Assembly (NCBI RefSeq): GCF_026153295.1
Contig: NZ_CP110615.1
Coordinates: forward strand, 1,860,001-1,924,000
From: Rhodococcus antarcticus
Lineage (GTDB): Bacteria; Actinomycetota; Actinomycetes; Mycobacteriales; Mycobacteriaceae
DNA length: 64,000 bases
Direction: 5' to 3'
The translations under genes and the position numbers were made by a program. This document shows positions 42,582 to 48,943 of this stretch, in pieces (position 1 is the stretch's first letter; each line of letters starts with the position of its first letter). The notes below the pieces were generated by a model that worked only from the letters and a program-made list of their open reading frames with translations, was not told where the DNA came from and searched no databases.

Positions 42582-42746
42582 TCAGCCCCGCCCGAGCCAC
42601 CGTCGCAGGCGTGACGGTGCAGCCGCGGTGCGGTCGCAGGTGCAGCGTTGCGCGGCCGGGACGCGGGCCATGACGGTGTCGACGTGTTGGCCGCAGCCGG
42701 CCCAGGTGGTCTTGCCGCACGTCGTGCAGGGGGTAGCTCGGCACAT
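42582..42746 (-). CDS. Small cysteine-rich CxxC protein, 54 residues
   Basis: A short gene starts with ATG at 42746, preceded by GAGAGG, and encodes MCRATPCTTCGKTTWAGCG at its N-terminus, then QHVDTVMARVPAAQRCTC. The pattern TCGKTTWAGCGQHV is characteristic of a small actinobacterial protein family, probably a zinc ribbon. The usual form ends soon after the RC.C pair; here an Arg-rich tail is added. It lies 21 bases downstream of the MMPL gene on the same strand and is likely co-transcribed. Function unknown. Confidence 0.72.
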   Translation of the reverse strand: MCRATPCTTCGKTTWAGCGQHVDTVMARVPAAQRCTCDRTAAAPSRLRRWLGRG

Positions 42747-42767
42747 GGTGGTGGTCCTCTCGTGGGT

Positions 42768-44942
42768 TCAGGTGTGGGAGAAGCGGATGGTGGGCAGGAC
42801 GCGGCGCAGCCAGGGCGGGGACCACCAGGCGGCGTGCCCGGTCAGGCGCAGCAGCACCGGCAGCAGGATGAGCCGGACGAGTCCGGCGTCGAGCAGGACG
42901 GCGACGCCGAGGATGACGCCCATCTCCTTGGGGGGCAGCGGGTCGGCCAGGGCGAAGGAGAAGAACACCGCGACCATCACGGCGGCGGCGGCGAGGATGA
43001 CCCGCCCGGAGTGGGCGAGCCCGTCGACTCCGGCGACCTCGGGGTCCCCGGTGCGCTCGTAGTGCTCCTTGGCGGTGGAGAGCAGGAACACGGTGTAGTC
43101 CATGGCGATCGCGAAGATCATCGCGAAGAAGAACACCGGGCCCCAGCCGTCGAGGAAGCCCTGCGGGGTGAACCCGAGCAGCCCGGAACCGTGCCCGTCC
43201 TGGAACACGAGCTTGGCGACGCCGAACGCGGCACCGGTGGAGAGCAGGCTGACCAGGGTGCCCAGCAGGGCGATGAGCGGGGCCTGCAGGGCCACGAGCA
43301 GCAGCAGGAACCCGAGCACGAGGATCACGGTGACCACGATCGGCAGGTAGGTGTTCAGGGCGGACTGCAGGTCGAGGTTCTCCGCCGGCGCCCCACCGAC
43401 CAGCGCATCGGTGGGCAGGTCGGCCCTGAGCTGGTCGAGGATGCCCCCCATGGCGGGGGCGGAGGGGTCGACGTTGGGGACTGCGGAGAGCAGCACGAGC
43501 CCGGACCCGTCCTGTGCGGCCTGGGCGGGGCCGACCATCGCGATGCCCGGGACCGCCCGTGCGGCCGCCGCGACGGCGTCGGCCTGGGTGGCGGGGGCGA
43601 TGATCTGCAGCTGGCCGGGTGCCCCCTGGCCGAAGCCGGCCTGGACGAGGTCGTAGCCCTGGCGGACCGCGGAGTCCGCGGGCACCACCTGGATCGAGGG
43701 CATGGCGACCTTGAGGCCGAACACCGGGACGGTCAGGGCGACGAGGACCCCGAGCGCGCCGAGGGCGAAGGGCCACGGGTGGGCGTGCAGCAGCCGGCCC
43801 CAGGAGGCGAACCGCGGGGAGCGGTGGACCTGACGCTTGGCGTGCGGCAGGGACCCGGCGTTGACCTTCTCCCCCAGCCGACCCAGGGCGGCCGGGAGCA
43901 GCGTCAGCGTCGCCAGCAGCACGAAGGCGACTGCGAGCATGATGCCGACGGCCATGGTCCGGACGGCCGGGGCGGGCACGAGCAGCACGGCCGAGAGGCT
44001 GACCAGCACGGTGAGCCCGGAGAGCACGACGGCCTTGCCCGCGGTGTCCATCGTCTCGGCCACGGCCTGCTCCCGGTCGCCGGAGCGGCTCAGGGCGTCG
44101 CGGAAGCGGGCCACCAGGAACAGGGCGTAGTCGATGCCCAGGGCGAGGGCGAACATCATCGCGAAGTTCATCGCCCACACCGAGATCGGGGTGACGGTGT
44201 TGAGCAGCACCAGCCCACCGGCGGAGGCGACGAGCCCGGCCAGGGTGAGCAGCAGCGGCAGGCCCGCGGCCACCAGGGAGCCGAAGGCGACCACCATGAT
44301 CGCCAGGGTCACCGGCCAGGAGAACAGCTCGGCGGTGATCATCGCGTCGTGGTTGGCGGCGTTGAAGTCCGACCACAGTGCGGAGGCGCCCGTGGGGTAG
44401 ACGTCGATCCCGTTGCCCGACAGTGCGGTGAGGCGGTCCTTCACGTCGTCGACGGCCTTCACCATGTCGTCGGTGGTGCCCGTGGCCCCGGCCATCAGGA
44501 TCCCGGTGTGACCGTCGGCGGAGATCGTGGCCCCGGGCTGCGGCGCCACGACCTGCCCGAAGCGGGGGTCGGCGGCGAACACCGCCGTCGCCCGGGTCAG
44601 CACGTCCTGCACGGCGGGGTCGGTCACCACTGCGGTGTCGGAGTGCACCACCAGCTGCACGGCGGCCGAGGACGCCCCACCGAAGTGGGCCTGGGCCAGC
44701 TCCCGCACGGCGACGGACTCCGAACCGTTCGCCTGCCACCCCGCCCCCGCCAGCGAGCTGAACACCGACGGGGCCAGCGCACCCAGCGCCACCAGGGCGA
44801 TCAGCCACACGCTGAACACCCACCGCGCCCGCAGCGCCATGGTCCGCCCGAGCCGGGCCAGCACACCCTCGGTGCGCACGCCCGGCCCCGACGGATCGGG
44901 GCCGGGCGACGGGTCCGTCACCAGGGTGGTTGCGCTGCTCAC
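42768..44942 (-). CDS. MMPL-family (RND) membrane transporter
   Basis: This 724-residue transporter has two MMPL halves, each with one membrane helix, a large extracytoplasmic loop and five more helices. The loop-to-helix repeats PISVWAMNFAMMFALALGIDYALF and VFFFAMIFAIAMDYTVFLLS hold the proton-relay Asp/Tyr pair (GIDYALF, AMDYTVF). GTG 44942 follows GGAGGAG, and a longer frame was rejected. It diverges from a CstR-like repressor gene with three putative operators between them, so its substrate may be sulfur-related or a toxic lipid or drug. Confidence 0.92.
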   Translation of the reverse strand: MSSATTLVTDPSPGPDPSGPGVRTEGVLARLGRTMALRARWVFSVWLIALVALGALAPSVFSSLAGAGWQANGSESVAVRELAQAHFGGASSAAVQLVVHSDTAVVTDPAVQDVLTRATAVFAADPRFGQVVAPQPGATISADGHTGILMAGATGTTDDMVKAVDDVKDRLTALSGNGIDVYPTGASALWSDFNAANHDAMITAELFSWPVTLAIMVVAFGSLVAAGLPLLLTLAGLVASAGGLVLLNTVTPISVWAMNFAMMFALALGIDYALFLVARFRDALSRSGDREQAVAETMDTAGKAVVLSGLTVLVSLSAVLLVPAPAVRTMAVGIMLAVAFVLLATLTLLPAALGRLGEKVNAGSLPHAKRQVHRSPRFASWGRLLHAHPWPFALGALGVLVALTVPVFGLKVAMPSIQVVPADSAVRQGYDLVQAGFGQGAPGQLQIIAPATQADAVAAAARAVPGIAMVGPAQAAQDGSGLVLLSAVPNVDPSAPAMGGILDQLRADLPTDALVGGAPAENLDLQSALNTYLPIVVTVILVLGFLLLLVALQAPLIALLGTLVSLLSTGAAFGVAKLVFQDGHGSGLLGFTPQGFLDGWGPVFFFAMIFAIAMDYTVFLLSTAKEHYERTGDPEVAGVDGLAHSGRVILAAAAVMVAVFFSFALADPLPPKEMGVILGVAVLLDAGLVRLILLPVLLRLTGHAAWWSPPWLRRVLPTIRFSHT

Positions 44943-44965
44943 GACGTTCTCCTCCACGATCGGGA

Positions 44966-44979
44966 TACGGGTGGGGGTA
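44966..44979. promoter_or_regulatory. Putative CsoR/CstR-type operator, copy 1
   Basis: TACGGGTGGGGGTA follows the TACC/GN-N-GGGTA pattern with one mismatch in the left arm. It lies close to the MMPL start codon. Confidence 0.45.
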
Positions 44980-45002
44980 CCCGCTGCCGACGAAGGTAGC
45001 AC

Positions 45003-45016
45003 TACCCCCAGGGGTA
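45003..45016. promoter_or_regulatory. Putative CsoR/CstR-type operator, copy 2 (perfect)
   Basis: TACCCCCAGGGGTA is a perfect palindrome with arms TACCCC/GGGGTA. G-tract-flanked sites of this form are bound by CsoR/CstR-family repressors. It sits midway between the divergent MMPL and repressor genes. Confidence 0.75.
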
Positions 45017-45069
45017 TCAAGCTGGGGGTGGTGGTGGCCGGACCTCGGCGCTACAGTGACCGCGAGAGG

Positions 45070-45083
45070 TACCCGTGGGGGTA
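45070..45083. promoter_or_regulatory. Putative CsoR/CstR-type operator, copy 3
   Basis: TACCCGTGGGGGTA repeats the pattern TACCC-N4-GGGTA. It ends 18 bases before the repressor's preferred start codon, where it would allow autorepression. Confidence 0.6.
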
Positions 45084-45101
45084 CTGGGGACGGAGCGGAC
45101 C

Positions 45102-45365
45102 GTGGACATCGACACCGACCAGCTGACCGACGTGCTGGCCCGCCTCAAGCGGGTCCAGGGTCAGGTCGGCGGGGTGATCCGCATGATCGAGGAGGGCCAG
45201 GACTGCTCCAAGGTCGTCACCCAGCTCGCCGCCGCCTCCAAGGCCCTGGACAAGGCCGGGTTCAAGATCATCGCTACCGGTCTGCAGCAGTGCCTGCTCG
45301 AGGACGTGGGCACCCGCGCCGTCGACCAGGCCGAGCTCGAGCGCCTCTTCCTCTCCCTCGCCTGA
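45102..45365 (+). CDS. CsoR/FrmR-family repressor, CstR-like
   Basis: This 87-residue all-helical repressor has the family motif LARLKRVQGQVGGVIRMIEEGQDC. Copper-sensing CsoR uses Cys-His-Cys; here Cys35 and Cys64 are kept but the His position four before the second Cys is Gly60 (ATGLQQC). Loss of that His with both cysteines kept is the mark of the persulfide sensor CstR, so sulfane sulfur is the more likely signal than copper. GTG 45102 is preceded by GGAG, and starting at GTG 45075 would put the operator inside the gene. The DUF302 gene follows at once. Confidence 0.82.
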   Translation: MDIDTDQLTDVLARLKRVQGQVGGVIRMIEEGQDCSKVVTQLAAASKALDKAGFKIIATGLQQCLLEDVGTRAVDQAELERLFLSLA

Positions 45366-45406
45366 GCACGAACCCGAGCACGCCCACCACACCGAGAGGC
45401 CCCACC

Positions 45407-45799
45407 GTGACCAGCTACCAGAACAGCGTCTCCGTCGAGCTCCCGTTCGCCGAGGCCGTCGCCGCCACCACCGCCGCCCTCGCCGAGCAGGGCTTCGGGA
45501 TCCTCACCGAGATCGACGTGCAGGCCGTCATGAAGGCCAAGCGCGACAAGGACATGGAGCCCTACGTCATCCTCGGTGCCTGCAACCCCGCGCTGGCCGA
45601 GCAGGCCATCGACGCCGACCGCTCCACCGGGGTCCTGCTGCCCTGCAACGTCGTCGTCCGCGGGGACGGCGAGGGCTCCATCGTCTCCTTCCTCGACCCG
45701 CAGCTGATGGCCACCGTGACCGACCTGCCCGCCATGACCGCCCTCGCCGACGAGGCCACCACCCGCCTCGACGCCGCCCTCGCCACCCTCGCCGGCTGA
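45407..45799 (+). CDS. DUF302 domain protein
   Basis: The 130-residue cytoplasmic protein has the DUF302 pattern: SVSVELPFAEAVAATTAALAEQGFGILTEIDVQAV, then ILGACNPALAEQAI and LLPCNVVVR. The two conserved cysteines (GACNP and LPCNV) could bind a metal or react with sulfur species. It lies 41 bases after the CstR-like repressor and is likely in the same transcript. DUF302 proteins often travel with persulfide or copper regulators; their reaction is not established. Confidence 0.88.
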   Translation: MTSYQNSVSVELPFAEAVAATTAALAEQGFGILTEIDVQAVMKAKRDKDMEPYVILGACNPALAEQAIDADRSTGVLLPCNVVVRGDGEGSIVSFLDPQLMATVTDLPAMTALADEATTRLDAALATLAG

Positions 45800-45879
45800 C
45801 CAGCCGCCCGGGTGAACCGTTGCCGGCAGCTGGGCGGACCCCGGCTTACCGCAGCCCGGACACGAGCTCGGGAGACGTC

Positions 45880-46060
45880 ATGAGCCGCAACATGATCGTC
45901 GGCTCCAGTCCCGGTGGACGGTCGCCACTCCGGCACGCGGTGACTCCAGCGGCCAGGCCGTGAACCGGACGAGCAGGTCGTCACCGCTCTGCACCACGAG
46001 CGCTCCGCGAGGGGGCACACCGACACCCTCGTCGTCCGGGCCGACCCGGTCCGAGGGTCC
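45880..46060 (+). pseudogene. Possible universal stress protein remnant
   Basis: A short frame from 45880 reads MSRNMIVGSSPGGRSPLRHAV, like the N-terminus of UspA proteins (VVGSDPSGRS..ALRWAV), and stops after 27 codons. Some 60 bases on, another frame gives HTDTLVVRADPVRGSVT, like the UspA end (ELLVVGARPR...GSV). The middle is missing. The evidence is thin, and the surrounding 300-base gap shows nothing else. Confidence 0.3.
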
Positions 46061-46099
46061 GTCACCGGACGGTCACCGCCCTGTCCCCGCAATCCTGGA

Positions 46100-46561
46100 A
46101 TGGTCGAGCGCATGTCCCGTGTGCGCCTGACCGCCCGGATCGTCCCCGCCGCCCTGGTGCTCGCCGTCGGGCTCACCGCCTGCACCGGCACGACGGCCCC
46201 ACCGTCCACCTCCGGCACGTCCGGCACGTCCGGCACGTCCGGGGCCGAGCAGCTCTACCCGGACGTCGTCGCCGTGGACCCCGCGTCGCTGGACACCACC
46301 ACGTCGAGCGTCGCCGTGACCGTCAGCTCCCCCTACGACACCGAGGCCCGCTACGCCGACGCCGTCCGGGTCCGCTCCGCCGACGGGGCTGCGGTGTACG
46401 GCACCCTCGAGCTGGCCCACGACCACGCAGCCGAGCAGCCCTTCACCCGCACCCTCACCGGTCTCGCGATCCCCGCCGGCACCACCTCGGTCGTCGTGGA
46501 GGGCCACGACCAGGTCAACGGGTGGGGTGGCGCGACTCTCACCGTGCCGGTCACGGGCTGA
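46100..46561 (+). CDS. Small secreted lipoprotein, unknown family
   Basis: The 153-residue product has a signal peptide with lipobox VGLTAC and a linker made by three copies of a 9-base repeat (GTSGTSGTSG). The mature part is Thr/Val/Ala-rich beta sequence (TSSVAVTVSSPYDTEARYADAVRVRS) that resembles a small Ig-like fold. The start may be ATG 46100 or ATG 46112. I do not recognise a family. It lies just before the DUF202 pair on the same strand, so it may belong to the envelope part of that unit. Confidence 0.65.
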   Translation: MVERMSRVRLTARIVPAALVLAVGLTACTGTTAPPSTSGTSGTSGTSGAEQLYPDVVAVDPASLDTTTSSVAVTVSSPYDTEARYADAVRVRSADGAAVYGTLELAHDHAAEQPFTRTLTGLAIPAGTTSVVVEGHDQVNGWGGATLTVPVTG

Positions 46562-46659
46562 GCCACCGTCCCAGTGGCTGCTACGGTCCGCCGCACCGGA
46601 CGTGGGGTGGTGACCTGCCGCCGGCAACCCGCCCGAGGCCGCCCTCCCGGAGGTGCCGC

Positions 46660-46995
46660 ATGGAACGCGATCCCGACTACCGTTTCACCTTGGCCAACGA
46701 GCGGACCTTCCTGGCGTGGCTGCGCACCGCCCTGTCGCTGCTCGCCGCCGGGGTGGCGGTCGTGCAGCTCGTACCGGCGTTCTCGATCACCGGAGCCAGG
46801 ACGGCGCTGGGTGTCACCCTCGGCCTGCTCAGCGTCGTGGCGTCGGTGGGTGGCGTGGTCCGCTGGCGCCGGGTCGAGCTCGCGATGCGACGCGGCGAGA
46901 CGCTCCCTCCCGTGCGGAGCACGGTGGTCCTCGCCGCGGGTCTCACGGTGGTGGCCGTGGCGGTCTGCGTGTTGCTGGTCCTCGGCGCTTCCTGA
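46660..46995 (+). CDS. DUF202 membrane protein (YidH-like), first of pair
   Basis: The 111-residue protein has three predicted membrane helices and the DUF202 signature RFTLANERTFLAWLRTALSLLAAGVAV near the N-terminus. CGGAGGT lies before the ATG. It ends one base before the start of the second DUF202 gene; the two form an obvious pair. The function of the family is unknown. Confidence 0.9.
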   Translation: MERDPDYRFTLANERTFLAWLRTALSLLAAGVAVVQLVPAFSITGARTALGVTLGLLSVVASVGGVVRWRRVELAMRRGETLPPVRSTVVLAAGLTVVAVAVCVLLVLGAS

Positions 46996-46996
46996 G

Positions 46997-47317
46997 ATGA
47001 CCGCCGGCAGCGTGGCTGAGCCGCCGCCCACCCTGCCGGCGGAGCGCACGGCCCTGGCGTGGAGCCGCACAAGCCTGGCCCTGCTCGGGAACGGGGCACT
47101 GGTGCTGCTGCGCCACCTGCACGTCGACGGACGGCCGGTGGAGGTGGTGCTCGCGGCCCTCGCGGTGGCGCTCGCCGTGGCCGTCGCGCTGGTCGGCCGA
47201 CACCGCAACCGCCTGCTGCTGCGCGGCGACACCCCGACAGTCTCCCGCGCTCTGCTCCCGATGGGGTGGTTGATCGCCGGGTTCTGCGTGTTCGCCACCG
47301 TCGCGCTCGTGCTCTGA
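46997..47317 (+). CDS. DUF202 membrane protein, second of pair
   Basis: This 106-residue partner shows the shorter signature LPAERTALAWSRTSLALLGNGALVLLRH and two further helices. It follows the first DUF202 gene directly. Two-gene DUF202 units are common in actinobacteria and probably make a hetero-oligomeric membrane complex. The redox operon starts 86 bases downstream. Confidence 0.88.
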   Translation: MTAGSVAEPPPTLPAERTALAWSRTSLALLGNGALVLLRHLHVDGRPVEVVLAALAVALAVAVALVGRHRNRLLLRGDTPTVSRALLPMGWLIAGFCVFATVALVL

Positions 47318-47403
47318 CGCCCGGGCACAGCACGGCACCCTCACGCCGGCATACAAGTCGAACTTGGCAGCGGAGCACGGGTCGCACGCCCTACGTTCCG
47401 GTC

Positions 47404-48933
47404 ATGTCCACCGTGGAGGAACGGCCCACCCGCTGGCTGAAGGTTCTGGACCAGACGCGCTGCATCGGCTGCCACGCGTGCACGGTCGCGTGCAAGAGTG
47501 AGAACGAGGTACCGCTCGGCGTCACCCGGACCTACGTGAAGTCGGCGGACGTCGGGGTCTTTCCCCAGGTGCGCAGGGCGTTCCAGGTCACCCGGTGCAA
47601 CCAGTGCACCGACGCGCCCTGCGTCGCCGCGTGTCCCACCGAGGCCATGTACAAGCGACCTGACGGCATCGTCGACTTCGACAAGGAGATCTGCATCGGC
47701 TGCAAGGCCTGCATCGCGGCCTGCCCCTACGACGCGATCTTCATCAATCCCGAGGACCACTCGGCGGAGAAGTGCAACATGTGTGCCCACCGCCTCGACG
47801 TGGGCCTGGAGCCGGCGTGCGTCTCGGTGTGTCCCACCGAGGCAATCCTCGTCGGCGACGGCAACGACCCCACCTCGAAGGTCGCCCAGCTGGTCGCACG
47901 CAAGCCCGCCCTCGTTCGCCGCCCGGAGAAGGAGACCGGGCCCGGGGTGTTCTACCTCGGTGCCCACCAGGCCACCCTCGACCCGCTCGGTGCGGCCCGG
48001 CCCGAGGGCGGGCTGTACGCGTGGGCCACGCAGGGCGCCCCGGACCCCCAGCTCGTCGTCTCCGGTCACCCCGACGGGGCGAGGTCCTCGGCGGCGGCGC
48101 TGCTCTCCTACGACGTGCCCCACCACGCCCCCTGGGGCTGGCGGGTGAGCCTGTACACGTGGACGAAGTCGATCGCGGCGGGTGCGTTCCTGCTCGGCGT
48201 CGTCCTCGCCCTCACCGGGCTGCTCGACTTCGGTGACGCGACCGTGCGCTTCGCCGCCCCCCTGCTGGCGCTGGTCTTCCTCGGCGTCACCGGGGTGCTG
48301 CTCATCTGGGACCTCAAGCACCCCTTCCGCTTCTACCTGATCTTCACCCGCCACCACTGGGGCAGCTGGCTCGTGCGGGGCTCGTTCATCATCGGCGGGT
48401 ACGGCGGTGTCGTGGTGCTGTACCTCGGCGCGGCCCTGCTCGACCTCCGGCTGGTGCAGCAGGTCACCGGTGTGCTGGGCGTCCTGCTGGGGCTGGGCAC
48501 CGCCTGCTACACCGCCTACCTGTTCGCCCAGGCCAAGGCCCGGGACCTGTGGCAGAGCCCGCTGCTGCCGGCGCACCTCGCCGTCCAGGCCGTCCTCGCC
48601 GGGGCCGCCTCGCTGCTGCCCTTCGCGGTGTGGCTCTCGCCCGAGCGCGGGGTGCACGCCGTCGAGGTCGTGCTCGCGGTTGCTGCCGCGACCCACCTGG
48701 TGCTCGTGTGGTCCGAGATCACGCTGCCCCACGTCACCGCCCACGCCCACCTCGCGACGAAGGAGATGGTCCGCGGGCGCTTCGCGGTGTTCTTCCGGGT
48801 CGGCGTGGTGGCCACCGCGGTCGCGGTCGCGGCCCCCTGGATCGGCGTCGTCGCCGTTCCCTTCGCCCTCGTCGGGCTGCTGGCGCACGAGCACGCCTAC
48901 GTGCAGGCCGGCCAGTCCGTCCCCCTGGCCTGA
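47404..48933 (+). CDS. Fused 4Fe-4S ferredoxin / NrfD membrane subunit
   Basis: The 509-residue protein joins two subunits that are usually separate. Residues 1-180 hold four 4Fe-4S sites: CIGCHACTVAC, CNQCTDAPCVAACP, CIGCKACIAACP, and CNMCAHR with CVSVCP. From about 250 there are eight or so membrane helices of the NrfD/PsrC type (WTKSIAAGAFLLG, HPFRFYLIFTRHHWGSWLVRG), which pass electrons between the Fe-S chain and quinones. The next gene is the catalytic molybdenum subunit, so this is the electron-transfer and membrane part of a PsrABC/SoeABC-like complex. Confidence 0.93.
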   Translation: MSTVEERPTRWLKVLDQTRCIGCHACTVACKSENEVPLGVTRTYVKSADVGVFPQVRRAFQVTRCNQCTDAPCVAACPTEAMYKRPDGIVDFDKEICIGCKACIAACPYDAIFINPEDHSAEKCNMCAHRLDVGLEPACVSVCPTEAILVGDGNDPTSKVAQLVARKPALVRRPEKETGPGVFYLGAHQATLDPLGAARPEGGLYAWATQGAPDPQLVVSGHPDGARSSAAALLSYDVPHHAPWGWRVSLYTWTKSIAAGAFLLGVVLALTGLLDFGDATVRFAAPLLALVFLGVTGVLLIWDLKHPFRFYLIFTRHHWGSWLVRGSFIIGGYGGVVVLYLGAALLDLRLVQQVTGVLGVLLGLGTACYTAYLFAQAKARDLWQSPLLPAHLAVQAVLAGAASLLPFAVWLSPERGVHAVEVVLAVAAATHLVLVWSEITLPHVTAHAHLATKEMVRGRFAVFFRVGVVATAVAVAAPWIGVVAVPFALVGLLAHEHAYVQAGQSVPLA

Positions 48934-48943
48934 GGAGATCACC

